Assembly: GCA_002254285.1 (NCBI GenBank)
Contig: NIUZ01000050.1
Coordinates: 1 to 28,221 of the forward strand
Reading direction: 5' to 3'
Length of the DNA stretch: 28,221 nucleotides
From: Bacteroidetes bacterium 4572_112
Lineage (GTDB): Bacteria; Bacteroidota; Bacteroidia; Bacteroidales; UBA1556
Position numbers and translations under genes: made by a program. Shown in pieces: positions 7,958 through 15,839 of the stretch (positions are counted from its first letter, which is position 1; every line of letters begins with the position of its first letter). A model generated the notes under the pieces. That model was given only the letters and a program-made list of their open reading frames with translations. It was not told the DNA's origin and did no database searches.

Positions 7958-8290
7958 AATTTTTGCTTTTTTCGCAAAAATTATGACAAAATAATTAATC
8001 TATATATCACATTATCAGTTACATATCTACACTGATTAGTAACAAGAAATTTAGTATTGATAGTTATTCCAATAGCAATGCTTTACGATTTCTTTGGTGA
8101 AAAAGAAAAGGCGATTTTATACCTCAAAAAATCGATTAGTAAAGACAAAACGAATAGGGAAATATAAACGATTTATATGGCGTGTTTTGGTATTAATTTG
8201 GTATAACTCTTTTAACTTCATTTTCAACTATAAACTTAAAATTAGTGACATTAAGATTTTTTTTATCTAATTATTAATGTCCTTTTTTAT

Positions 8291-8330
8291 AAATAAAAAA
8301 ACCTCCATAAACTATAGTCTATGGAGGTTT
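8291..8330 (-). terminator. Rho-independent terminator of the small - strand gene
   Basis: Eleven-base stem AAACCTCCATA (8299-8309) with TATGGAGGTTT (8320-8330); on the - strand it is followed by a run of seven T. It supports the small gene upstream (8350-8556) being expressed. Confidence 0.85.
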
Positions 8331-8349
8331 AAATTTTCAGATGCTTTTA

Positions 8350-8556
8350 TTAATTTACAAAAACATCGAATGAAGTTTTATTCAGTTTTAGGCTTTCAAA
8401 GGAGCAAGTATAATTGTAGATGTTGCTTAGTATTACATTATCTACTTTATAAGCTTTTTCTTCTGCCAGCGAAGCTATCATCATAATATCCTCATCTGTT
8501 GCGTCAGCATTGAATTCCATTTTTGAATAATAATTGTAAGTGTAGCTTTTTTGCAT
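8350..8556 (-). CDS. Small hypothetical protein (68 aa)
   Basis: A 68-residue frame on the - strand, beginning MQKSYTYNYYSKMEFNADAT and ending SLKLNKTSFDVFVN. I do not recognise it. No signal peptide or membrane segment; the central part (DATDEDIMMIASLAEEKAYK) is acidic and likely helical. Support for a real gene: it ends 20 bases before a strong - strand terminator, and it lies 110 bases downstream of the sigma factor gene on the same strand, with a -7-like TAAATTTG (minus strand of 8640-8647) in that gap. The + strand frame covering the same bases runs through the terminator hairpin and is judged a shadow. A second methionine at residue 13 could be the true start. Confidence 0.55.
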   Translation of the reverse strand: MQKSYTYNYYSKMEFNADATDEDIMMIASLAEEKAYKVDNVILSNIYNYTCSFESLKLNKTSFDVFVN

Positions 8557-8666
8557 AGGCTCTATTAAGTTTGTTAATAATAGTGCTATAACGGAGTTTT
8601 ATTTCAATTATTGTTTTTCAATATCAAAAAAAGCTCTTACAAATTTATTACTTATATATTTATTTA

Positions 8667-9251
8667 TTAATGGTGTAGAGTAATGCCGTGCTGGTCAACC
8701 ATTTTACGAAGATTAATAATAGCATACCTCATACGCCCAAGAGCGGTGTTGATGCTTACATTTGTTGAGTCAGCAATATCCTTAAAATTCATTTCTTGAT
8801 AATGACGCATCTTTAAAACCTCACGCTGATTTTCAGGAAGCAGCTCTACCAAATCTTTTACTTTGGCATGAGTTTGTTGTGCAATAATCTCATCTTCAAT
8901 ATTAGTATCGTAAATAGGAAGTTGATTAAAAATATCGTATTCATCATTACTCCTCACCATTTGTACACGGCTGGTCTTACGGAAATGATCTATTATTAAG
9001 TTGTGAGCAATACGTAATACCCAAGGAACAAATTTTCCTTGCTCATTATAAGCTCCTACTTTTAACTTATTTACTACTTTAATAAAAGTGTCCTGAAAAA
9101 TATCGTTTGCAATATCACGATCCTTAACAGATACAATTATATAACCAAGTACACGAGATTCGTGACGGGTAATAATTTCATTGATACATGCAGTCTTGCC
9201 GGAGATAAAAGCATTAATTAACTCTTGATCACTAAACTTTTTTAGGTCCAT
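8667..9251 (-). CDS. ECF-type RNA polymerase sigma factor (sigma-70 family)
   Basis: A 194-residue protein with the two-domain layout of extracytoplasmic-function sigma factors. Region 2 (about residues 25-95) has RHESRVLGYIIVSVKDRDIANDIFQDTFIKV and the promoter-melting segment FVPWVLRIAHNLIIDHFRKT. Region 4 (about 130-185) has LPENQREVLKMRHYQEMNFKDIAD followed by the helix-turn-helix ending SINTALGRMRYAIINLRK. No anti-sigma factor gene is adjacent, which is odd for a surface-signalling ECF sigma; relatives of this kind in Bacteroidota often stand alone. A full-consensus promoter lies about 120 bases upstream, so it appears to be read by the housekeeping sigma. Its regulon cannot be told from here. 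Confidence 0.93.
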   Translation of the reverse strand: MDLKKFSDQELINAFISGKTACINEIITRHESRVLGYIIVSVKDRDIANDIFQDTFIKVVNKLKVGAYNEQGKFVPWVLRIAHNLIIDHFRKTSRVQMVRSNDEYDIFNQLPIYDTNIEDEIIAQQTHAKVKDLVELLPENQREVLKMRHYQEMNFKDIADSTNVSINTALGRMRYAIINLRKMVDQHGITLHH

Positions 9252-9371
9252 TTGTTATGTTTTAAATAAAAATAAATGGTAAAAGTTTAATCAATAGTGG
9301 TCTGCCGTTGTTTTTGTTAATATTGCTTTAAAAAAGATAGTTTTAGATATTTTTAACACTAAAACCGAGGG

Positions 9372-9401
9372 CAAAGATATTAAAAATAGTTAAAGAACCA
9401 A
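9372..9401 (-). promoter_or_regulatory. Bacteroidota-type promoter of the sigma factor gene
   Basis: Read on the - strand: TTG (9399-9401), a 19-base spacer and TATCTTTG (9372-9379), an exact fit to TTG / TAnnTTTG. The leader would be about 115 bases long. Confidence 0.8.
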
Positions 9402-9523
9402 GAAAAAGTTCGTAAAAATGTTTATTACCTTAGTTTATATTTTATCCAAATAGTTGATTATCAGTAGCGATGATAGCAAGAGTGTATTATTTAAAATATT
9501 GTGTTTTAATGGGTTTTTTATGC

Positions 9524-9562
9524 ACAAATCATGTAATATTACTTGTGAGAACTATGATTTGT
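9524..9562. promoter_or_regulatory. Inverted repeat, candidate operator of the TDH promoter
   Basis: ACAAATCAT (9524-9532) and ATGATTTGT (9554-9562) are exact complements separated by 21 bases. The right arm overlaps the place expected for the -33 element of the promoter whose -7 is at 9577-9584. It may bind a regulator or be chance in AT-rich DNA. Confidence 0.4.
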
Positions 9563-9576
9563 AAATTCAAAACTCT

Positions 9577-9584
9577 TATTTTTG
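9577..9584 (+). promoter_or_regulatory. -7 element of the TDH gene
   Basis: TATTTTTG fits TAnnTTTG, 31 bases before the start codon. The nearest TTG (9559-9561) is only 15 bases upstream, short of the usual 19-21, so the -33 part is weak. Confidence 0.55.
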
Positions 9585-9614
9585 CGACTTAAACTGAACG
9601 AAATAATTTAGCAG

Positions 9615-10574
9615 ATGAAGAATATTTTGGTAATAGGTTGTGCAGGACAAATAGGTACTGAGCTAACTTTAGAATTAAGACGAATATATGGCAATGATAA
9701 TGTTGTTGCTACTGATTTAAAAGATGCACCTGATGTTATTAAGGATAGTGGTCCTTTCGAAACATTGGATATTCTTGATAGAGAGAAAATGCAATCTCTA
9801 GTTCAAAAATATAATATTGATGGTATTGTAAATCTTGCTGCAATTCTTTCTGCTGTTGGCGAGGAACATCCTATGCTTGCTTGGAATGTAAATATGAATG
9901 GCCTTATAAATGTACTTGAAGTTGCTCGTGAGGAGAAGGTGGAAACAGTGCTTACTCCTAGTTCAATTGCTGCTTTTGGCCCAGAAACTCCTGCTTATGA
10001 TACTCCTCAAGAGACTATTCTAAAGCCTAAAACCATGTATGGTATTACTAAGGTAGCTGGTGAGTTATTGGGAGATTATTATGTGCAGAAATATGGTATG
10101 GATGTACGTGGTTTACGTTACCCTGGTATTATTTCGCATGAGGCATTGCCTGGTGGAGGTACTACAGACTATGCTGTAGCAATTTTTTATGATGCTATTA
10201 AGTTTGGTAAATATACTAGCTTTGTAAGAGCCGACACTATGTTGCCAATGATGTATATGCCTGATTGCTTAAATGCTACAGTGCAATTATTTCAAGCAGA
10301 TAAAAAATCACTTAAGCACCATTCTGATTTCAATCTTGCAGCAATAAGCTTCACTGTTGAGGAACTTGCCGATGCTATTAAGAAGCATATTCCTGAGTTT
10401 GAAATTGATTATAAGCCTGATTATCGTCAAGATATTGCCGATACATGGCCAAAAACCATTGATGATAGCGCTGCTCGCGAAGAGTGGGGTTGGAAACATG
10501 AGTTTGACCTTGACAAAATGGTAGAGGATATGCTTAAACACATCAAAATAAAATTTGATAAGGGTTTATATTAA
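9615..10574 (+). CDS. NAD-dependent L-threonine 3-dehydrogenase, epimerase-like (SDR) type
   Basis: A 319-residue extended short-chain dehydrogenase. The NAD-binding glycine motif GCAGQIG is at residues 8-14; the catalytic pair of the YxxxK motif is Y142 and K146 (YGITK), with the SSIAAFG serine region at 116-122. The segments LRYPGIIS, GGGTTDYAVAIFYDA and MMYMPDCLNA are typical of the short-chain, UDP-galactose-epimerase-like threonine dehydrogenases of Bacteroidota rather than sugar epimerases. The reaction is L-threonine to 2-amino-3-oxobutyrate, normally followed by cleavage to glycine and acetyl-CoA by the kbl product, which is not in this window. It is a single gene with its own -7 element and a hairpin terminator. 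A sugar epimerase is the less likely alternative. Confidence 0.88.
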   Translation: MKNILVIGCAGQIGTELTLELRRIYGNDNVVATDLKDAPDVIKDSGPFETLDILDREKMQSLVQKYNIDGIVNLAAILSAVGEEHPMLAWNVNMNGLINVLEVAREEKVETVLTPSSIAAFGPETPAYDTPQETILKPKTMYGITKVAGELLGDYYVQKYGMDVRGLRYPGIISHEALPGGGTTDYAVAIFYDAIKFGKYTSFVRADTMLPMMYMPDCLNATVQLFQADKKSLKHHSDFNLAAISFTVEELADAIKKHIPEFEIDYKPDYRQDIADTWPKTIDDSAAREEWGWKHEFDLDKMVEDMLKHIKIKFDKGLY

Positions 10575-10631
10575 TGAATATGATTTTGAATTAAATTTTA
10601 TTATTTAGTTCAAATTAAATATAATGTTAAG

Positions 10632-10670
10632 AGGCTTCTGATATTAATCAGTGGCCTTTTGCTTTTTTTA
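10632..10670 (+). terminator. Probable terminator of the TDH gene
   Basis: Imperfect stem AGGC..CTGAT (10632-10642) with ATCAG..GCCT (10647-10657), broken by a 2x2 internal mismatch, followed by TTTGCTTTTTTT. Confidence 0.6.
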
Positions 10671-10738
10671 AAGAAATGAATTAAAGCCTAAGCCAAAAAT
10701 ATTATTACTTTTACGCACATAACATTTTAATTACATTT

Positions 10739-11770
10739 ATGGACTTTACAGCAGAACAAATAGCCATGTGGCTAAATGGCGAAATAATAGGTGATCCTAA
10801 TGCCGTTGTTAATACATTAAGCAAAATAGAAGAAGGAGAAAAGGGAAGCCTTTCGTTTTTATCAAACCCAGCTTATAACCATTATATATACGATACTGAG
10901 GCATCGGTTGTTATTGTTAATAATAATTTTATTCCTGAAAAGGAGATGAAAACTACCATGATTAAGGTGGAGGATGCATATAATTCTTTTGCTTTAATTC
11001 TTACAAAATACGATGAAGCAAGAAAAAGTATGAAGCAAGGAATCTCTCCTGCTGCTCATATTAGTGATTCTGCTAGCATTGGTAAGGATGTTTATATTGG
11101 CGAATTTGTTTTTGTTGGTATGAATGCTGTAATTGGTGATGGTGCGCGACTTTATCCACAATCATATGTGGGCGATGAGGCCAAAATTGGTTCTGATACC
11201 ATACTTTTGCCTGGTAGTAAGGTGCTCCATAATTGTATTGTTGGTAACGAATGTACATTACACGAAGGTGTAATTATTGGCTCCGATGGTTTTGGTTTTG
11301 CGCCTCAGCAAAATGATGATTTTCGAAAGATCCCTCAAATAGGAAATGTAATTCTTGAAGATAGAGTAGATATTGGTGCAAATTCTGTTGTTGACAGAGC
11401 TACTATGGGTTCTACAATTATTCGTAGAGGTGTTAAGCTTGATAATCTTGTTCAGATTGCACATAATGTTGAGATTGGTGAAAACACTGTTATGGCTGCA
11501 CAATGTGGCATTTCAGGCTCTACCAAAATTGGTAAAAACTGTATGTTTGGTGGTAAAGTTGCTATTGCGGGTCATTTAGAAATTGCTGATGGTGTCAAAC
11601 TTGCTGGTACTGCAGGAGTTGCTTCTAGTATCAAAACTCCAAACTCGGTAGAAATGGGCGCTCCATCGTTTAATCATAAATCATTCTTACAATCGTATGT
11701 TTACTTCCGCAAGCTTCCTAAATTAGCAGAAAGAATATCGAAACTAGAAAATGCAATGAAGGAAAAATAG
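10739..11770 (+). CDS. lpxD: UDP-3-O-(3-hydroxyacyl)glucosamine N-acyltransferase
   Basis: Adds the N-linked 3-hydroxyacyl chain from acyl-ACP to UDP-3-O-acylglucosamine, the third step of lipid A synthesis, at the cytoplasmic side. The 343-residue length is normal. Residues 1-100 form the uridine-binding N-terminal domain (GSLSFLSNPAY is typical). From about 103 to 310 comes the left-handed beta-helix of hexapeptide repeats (for example ISDSASIGKDVYIGEFVFVG). The catalytic histidine is H242 in QIAHNVEIG; GSDGFGFAP and GANSVVDRAT are further family hallmarks. The C-terminal helix ends KLPKLAERISKLENAMKEK. In many Bacteroidota lpxD is followed by an lpxC/fabZ fusion; here a strong terminator follows and no such gene is present. 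Confidence 0.97.
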   Translation: MDFTAEQIAMWLNGEIIGDPNAVVNTLSKIEEGEKGSLSFLSNPAYNHYIYDTEASVVIVNNNFIPEKEMKTTMIKVEDAYNSFALILTKYDEARKSMKQGISPAAHISDSASIGKDVYIGEFVFVGMNAVIGDGARLYPQSYVGDEAKIGSDTILLPGSKVLHNCIVGNECTLHEGVIIGSDGFGFAPQQNDDFRKIPQIGNVILEDRVDIGANSVVDRATMGSTIIRRGVKLDNLVQIAHNVEIGENTVMAAQCGISGSTKIGKNCMFGGKVAIAGHLEIADGVKLAGTAGVASSIKTPNSVEMGAPSFNHKSFLQSYVYFRKLPKLAERISKLENAMKEK

Positions 11771-11793
11771 ATTCCTTTATTATAAGATATATT

Positions 11794-11828
11794 AAGCATC
11801 CTTAACTTCGGTTTAGGATGCTTTTTTT
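11794..11828 (+). terminator. Rho-independent terminator of lpxD
   Basis: Nine-base stem AAGCATCCT/AGGATGCTT (11794-11802 with 11815-11823) followed by TTTTT. Confidence 0.9.
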
Positions 11829-11877
11829 GTGAAAAGAATTAGTAAATCAGCTTGTTTGAGTGTAAAAAGATACATAT

Positions 11878-12068
11878 TTGTTAGGGTTATACTAAGCCGT
11901 GATAGAAAATTGTATTTAGAAAATAGCATATTTTGCGCCTAGTCGATGCATAATTTCTTTGCATAGCCGTAGCTACGGAGATAAATTATAAAGAAGAATA
12001 GGAGCAAAAGATGCGTTTAATATTACAAATTTCTATGTCGGTTTAGTATAAAATCACCTAACAACTCG
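11878..12068. mobile_element. ~190-bp imperfect palindrome, MITE-like element
   Basis: Three sets of complementary segments share one centre near 11971. The outer arms (about 11878-11917 and 12022-12066) share TTGTTAGG, TATACTAA, CCG, ATAGAAA and TTGTA when one is read in reverse complement. The inner arms TTTTGCGCCT (11931-11940) and AGGAGCAAAA (12000-12009) match at 9 of 10 positions. At the centre lies a perfect 12-base palindrome CCGTAGCTACGG (11966-11977). It encodes no protein. The structure suits a miniature inverted-repeat element or a long hairpin RNA. Neither a target-site duplication nor a second copy is seen here, so mobility is inferred only. Confidence 0.6.
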
Positions 12069-12162
12069 TAGTCAATTTTTGGCTCCATATTTAAATAATA
12101 ATTTTGATACATTGCTTTGGGACGATACTATTGATATTGTTAAACCTATTACGGTGCAATAG
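12052..12162 (+). pseudogene. Possible C-terminal remnant of an unrecognised gene
   Basis: After a TAA at 12049-12051 an open frame of 36 codons runs to TAG at 12160-12162, reading RSQFLAPYLNNNFDTLLWDD and then TIDIVKPITVQ. It has no start codon and begins inside the right arm of the palindromic element, as expected if that element had inserted into or replaced part of a gene. The amino-acid make-up looks protein-like but I cannot name a family. Confidence 0.3.
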
Positions 12163-12168
12163 ATAAGA

Positions 12169-14238
12169 TTAAAACTTTACAACCCAAGCTCCATCAGTTT
12201 TTATTTGGTGGTAATTAATTCCCAAGCTATCTAGTTTGGGAATTATTTTTTTGCTCTCCCAATAAGGAATATTCTGCGAAATTATCCAATTAGCATTCTT
12301 ATTTATGGGCTTCGTTGATTTAATATTATAATCGTGGTATAGATAATAATACTGTGATTTATCGAGGCTGTCAATCTTACTATTATTTAGTAATATTACC
12401 TTATCTCCAATGGCAATAAATGGATAATCAATATAAAACCTTTTGTTTTTCACATGCAAATTGCTATCTAATAAATAGTAATGATACTCCGAAATACCCT
12501 TATGCAACTCATGTCCCGAAACACTGAATGATGCAATACTATGATCGTTATATACATTTGTATCGCATAATATCCAGGCCTGTTTATCACTATAAATTGC
12601 CATATATGTACTCTTTCTGTTTTTGTAGAAAACAAATTCGTCTTCCAAATCATAATTAAATAGGCCTGCAACTAATAAGATTATTATCAGGCTAAGGTTT
12701 ACAAAAATGAGTTTCTTTTTCTTTTCCAATATCCAAATTGACATGGATATTATAAGTAATATTGAAAAAAATAGTATTGTAGGGCTTATGTATATATTTT
12801 TAGTTACGGCATATTGCATTTGCTCTATATAGCTTATTATGTAGTTTATAAGCTCAAGAAAGAAGCTAAGTCCTTTGCCTAATAATGCTGATATTATAGG
12901 AATAAATGAAGTTGCAACGACTATTATTCCTAACATAATTATAAGATAGGCAGCAGGTATAATAATTAGGTTTGTAAGTATAAAATAATTTGGAAATTGA
13001 TGAAAATAGTAAATTGATAGTGGAGCTGTGCCTATTTGTGCCGCTACCGAAACGGCAATTAGTTGCCAAGCTTTATTAATGATACTATAACGAGGAGCCC
13101 AAAGCTTAGCTAATGGAGGTTGTATTATTACAATGGCTGTAACAGCGGCATAGGATAACTGAAATCCCAAATCAAATAGTAGGTTGGGGTCGTAAACTAA
13201 TAATACAAATGCCGATGATGAAAGAGATCCAAATATATTAACATGGCGTTTTAGTCCTTGTCCCACTACAATAAAAGTGAACATTGTGGCTGAGCGAACC
13301 ACCGATGGCGAAAAGCCTGTAAGTAGAGCATAAAACCATATTATGGAAATAATAATAATCGATTTTGTGGCTTTACCTGCTGTTGTATTAGAAATAAAGC
13401 CCAATAGCCACGATAGTATCATAAATATGATTCCCACATGCAAGCCCGAAACACAGAGTATATGCATAGCTCCTGCTCCTGCATAGGCTTGTCTTAATTC
13501 TGGCGATAGCATATCTCTAACTCCTAGCAACATTCCTGCGGCCACTGATAATTCGTCATCTTTTACATTATTCTCTTCCAATACTTTTAATAGATCCTTT
13601 CTGAGATTTAAAGCAAAGCCCATAATGCTTGTTTCTGCTTTTTGAATCAACTTCCAATTATGTGCTCGCCCATAGCTTTGGTATTTTATTCCCTGAAGTA
13701 GCAAATAGTTTTTATAATTAAATTGATCGGGGTTCAATGGGTCTTCGGTGGGTTTAAGCTCACTTGTATAAGCTATAATATCGCCATAGCTAAGCAATTG
13801 TGAGTTGCTGTCTTTCTGAAGATATATTAATACTTCTCCAATGGTGCTGTGAATACTATTTCCTGTTTTTACTATTTCTACTTCGCAGATTAGCTTTGTG
13901 GTTTTCTCTTTATTCTGAGGGGGCTCAATTAGCTTTAATTGATATGTTGAATGCGAACCTATATAGTTTGAAAAGTGATTCTCTTTCTCGAAATTAGTAT
14001 TGTATTTATGTAGTGAAAAGCCAATAAGAACGAATATTAAGCTTATTAATATGCCTGCAATATGACGATTCTTATAGCTAAAGAAATATCGTTTAGGCCA
14101 AGCAAGTGTTGCCAAAATAATTACGAAAGGAATAACCCAATACCATTGAAAATTGTTTATTATATCTGATTTAGATAATAGTATTCCAATTATTATACTG
14201 ACCAATAAACGTATTATAGGGTATTCACTTATTTTCAT
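12169..14238 (-). CDS. comEC: ComEC/Rec2 family DNA-uptake channel protein
   Basis: Inner-membrane protein that passes transforming single-stranded DNA into the cytoplasm in competent bacteria. It is 689 residues. The N-terminus has several membrane helices (for example IIRLLVSIIIGILLSKSDII), then a soluble DUF4131/OB-like part (about 90-210). The Competence domain begins with the hallmark HILCVSGLHVGIIFMIL and LLTGFSPSVVRSATMFTF, and continues with many membrane segments to about residue 520. The last ~170 residues are soluble but I see no HxHxDH motif, so the beta-lactamase-like nuclease domain of the Bacillus protein is absent or degenerate, which is common in Bacteroidota. The upstream gap of 396 bases and a terminator separate it from tonB, so it is likely its own unit. 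Confidence 0.93.
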   Translation of the reverse strand: MKISEYPIIRLLVSIIIGILLSKSDIINNFQWYWVIPFVIILATLAWPKRYFFSYKNRHIAGILISLIFVLIGFSLHKYNTNFEKENHFSNYIGSHSTYQLKLIEPPQNKEKTTKLICEVEIVKTGNSIHSTIGEVLIYLQKDSNSQLLSYGDIIAYTSELKPTEDPLNPDQFNYKNYLLLQGIKYQSYGRAHNWKLIQKAETSIMGFALNLRKDLLKVLEENNVKDDELSVAAGMLLGVRDMLSPELRQAYAGAGAMHILCVSGLHVGIIFMILSWLLGFISNTTAGKATKSIIIISIIWFYALLTGFSPSVVRSATMFTFIVVGQGLKRHVNIFGSLSSSAFVLLVYDPNLLFDLGFQLSYAAVTAIVIIQPPLAKLWAPRYSIINKAWQLIAVSVAAQIGTAPLSIYYFHQFPNYFILTNLIIIPAAYLIIMLGIIVVATSFIPIISALLGKGLSFFLELINYIISYIEQMQYAVTKNIYISPTILFFSILLIISMSIWILEKKKKLIFVNLSLIIILLVAGLFNYDLEDEFVFYKNRKSTYMAIYSDKQAWILCDTNVYNDHSIASFSVSGHELHKGISEYHYYLLDSNLHVKNKRFYIDYPFIAIGDKVILLNNSKIDSLDKSQYYYLYHDYNIKSTKPINKNANWIISQNIPYWESKKIIPKLDSLGINYHQIKTDGAWVVKF

Positions 14239-14634
14239 TTATTTTTTATAATTAATTGAAGCTAAAGGTAGTAAAAATATTTGTAATTATTACTTAACTT
14301 TTAGGTGTGTTTTATACTATTTAGATATGTAGCTTTATACACAATATTTTAGATGCAAAATTTGTCATCGAATTGCTCTAATTAAACGAATTATTTCAGC
14401 TATTTTTAGCTCACCTATCAGCAAACAGGTGTAATTTGATGACTTTTTGGAGGGGTATTTCACAGAATATTATTCATCTAATAGTTTTTATTATCCCGTT
14501 TAGATATTTAGTGTATAGAATTATCGTTTAAGATGTGGTTACCTTAGAAACTATAATTATTGAATGAAAATAGACAAAAAAAGGCCTTTGAGTATAACTC
14601 AAAGGCCTTTTTACTAATAAAATATATTTTGTGA
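14239..14634. other. Gap between comEC and tonB: stray repeat copy and terminator
   Basis: No gene seen. Bases 14364-14392, read on the - strand, match 787-815 at 27 of 29 positions, so this is an isolated copy of the AATTCG...GATGAC repeat otherwise confined to the first 4.3 kb. It forms one arm of a weak palindrome with AATTTGATGAC at 14433-14443. A strong terminator lies at 14579-14613. Confidence 0.7.
14579..14613 (-). terminator. Strong terminator of the gcvH-vanZ-tonB unit
   Basis: A perfect 16-base stem (14579-14594 with 14598-14613) with a three-base loop; A-run on one side and T-run on the other make it potentially bidirectional. It lies 21 bases after the tonB stop. Confidence 0.95.
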
Positions 14635-15315
14635 TTATCCAGCAAGGATAAATCTAACAGGCATATTAAACTGTGCACGAACCGCTCTACCTCTTTGCTT
14701 ACCAGGCTTCCATTTAGGCATACCTTTAATAGCGTTGACAGCCGCTTCGTCACATCCTCCGCCAATTCCACGAAGAACTTTTACATTACTAATAGTACCG
14801 TTTTTTTCAACAACAAATGTTACATATACAGTACCTTGAATACCACTTTCTTTAGCCATTTCTGGATAAACTATAGCCTTCGATAAATACTTAAGTCTTG
14901 CTTCATCTCCACCAGGGTAACCAGGCTGATCCTCTACAAAAACAAAAATTTCGTCCTCAGCACCATCAGTCTCGTCCTCGTCCTCAACAACTTGCTCTTC
15001 AATAACATCGTCATCATCAGTTTCAATATCAATATCAAGGTCATCCTCAACTTCAATATCATCCTCAACAATTTCAATTACTGTAGTCTGCTGTGGTGGT
15101 GGTGGTGGTGGTGGTGGCTCAATACGCTCAGTTGCCAATACAATATCCTCTTCATCGTCGAGAGACACATTACGCATTATTTCAACAGTTCGCTTATCGT
15201 ACGTTTTGTACTCAAAAGCAAACCAAACTAACGAAAGCGTCAATATCATCCCAAATAGGGTGTATATTGACTTGTTTTTTTCTAAACTAGCTCGTTCTGA
15301 TTTTTTAACTTCCAT
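14635..15315 (-). CDS. Energy transducer TonB
   Basis: Transfers energy from the inner-membrane proton gradient to outer-membrane TonB-dependent transporters. It is 226 residues: a short cytoplasmic N-terminus, one membrane anchor (about residues 17-37, SIYTLFGMILTLSLVWFAF), a run of eight prolines (near 69-76), an unusually acidic periplasmic linker (about 80-135, mostly D, E, V, I), then the C-terminal TonB domain with YPEMAKESGIQGTVYVTFVV, NGTISNVKVLRGIGGGCDEAA and MPKWKPGKQRGRAV..FNMPVRF. The eight prolines come from a GGT repeat on the + strand. No exbB or exbD is adjacent. It follows vanZ by 77 bases and ends at a strong terminator. Confidence 0.95.
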   Translation of the reverse strand: MEVKKSERASLEKNKSIYTLFGMILTLSLVWFAFEYKTYDKRTVEIMRNVSLDDEEDIVLATERIEPPPPPPPPQQTTVIEIVEDDIEVEDDLDIDIETDDDDVIEEQVVEDEDETDGAEDEIFVFVEDQPGYPGGDEARLKYLSKAIVYPEMAKESGIQGTVYVTFVVEKNGTISNVKVLRGIGGGCDEAAVNAIKGMPKWKPGKQRGRAVRAQFNMPVRFILAG

Positions 15316-15392
15316 AATATCAATATTTTAACTTGATTAGCTTCAGTTCTTCAAGAGTGCTAAATTAATAATAAATTTCTAACATGCAATAT

Positions 15393-15839
15393 TTATTTTC
15401 CACCTCTTTTGGGTAGATAATAATTGAATGCTAATATGCTTAAAACCACGCCGATAATATCAGCTATTGCATCAGGAACATTAGCACTTCTGCCAATAAA
15501 TACAGAATGCTGAAGAACTTCTGTAAGAGATGCATATATTATGCCAAAAAGAATAACAATTATTATTGCAATTGACCTTCTGACTTTTTTGTGCAATAAG
15601 TATAATTGCCAAAACCATGCAAAAGGAAAAAACATACCAATATGGATGAGTTTATCAGGTTGAAAAACATCCATCCACTTCGATACCTTAGGGAAACTAT
15701 TCCCTGGCAGCCCAGTAAGTAGCAATATTACTCCCATCCATAATAATGAAAATAATAGAGCCTGTTGTGAGGACTTAAAAAATGGCAATACTTTTTTCGA
15801 AGTATTGCCATTATCTTTTATTGGAGTTAAATTATCCAA
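15393..15839 (-). CDS. VanZ-like family membrane protein
   Basis: A 148-residue membrane protein with about four helices (near 25-45, 67-85, 90-108 and 120-140). It has the VanZ family pattern: PDKLIHIGMFFPFAWFW, then a conserved glutamate in ASLTEVLQHSVFIGRSANVPDAIADIIGVVLS. VanZ itself gives low-level teicoplanin resistance in enterococci, but most chromosomal family members have no known role, so resistance should not be assumed. The start codon overlaps the end of gcvH by 8 bases, so the two are translationally linked; the gcvH-vanZ-tonB order is one I associate with Bacteroidota genomes. Confidence 0.9.
   Translation of the reverse strand: MDNLTPIKDNGNTSKKVLPFFKSSQQALLFSLLWMGVILLLTGLPGNSFPKVSKWMDVFQPDKLIHIGMFFPFAWFWQLYLLHKKVRRSIAIIIVILFGIIYASLTEVLQHSVFIGRSANVPDAIADIIGVVLSILAFNYYLPKRGGK

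Larger units (their letters stand above)
7694..8349. other. Gap after secA: repeat element, terminators, 28-bp tandem duplication
   Basis: Just after the secA stop lies the last forward TTCGGTAAACTCAGGAGG element (7699-7717), then purine-rich AGGATAAAGGAAAG units repeated about 2.5 times. A terminator (7771-7813) and a 28-bp exact tandem duplication (7902-7957) follow. A short open stretch at 8078-8167 (29 codons, starts MLYDFFGEKEKAILYLKK) could be a gene remnant but I do not recognise it. A - strand terminator closes the region (8291-8330). Confidence 0.7.
9252..9614. other. Divergent regulatory region between the sigma factor and TDH genes
   Basis: 363 gene-free bases holding two diverging promoters: a full-consensus one on - (9372-9401) and a -7 element on + (9577-9584). 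A 9-base inverted repeat (9524-9532 / 9554-9562) lies just before the latter. Confidence 0.7.

Noticed and set aside
8078..8167. 29-codon open frame after secA
   Set aside because: Too short and not recognised; mentioned only as a possible remnant.
8277..8486. 69-codon + strand frame opposite the small - strand gene
   Set aside because: It runs through a strong - strand terminator hairpin and is antisense to the more plausible gene at 8350-8556.
14992..15290. + strand frames with a poly-Trp or poly-Val run opposite tonB
   Set aside because: The run is the GGT repeat that encodes TonB polyproline on the other strand.
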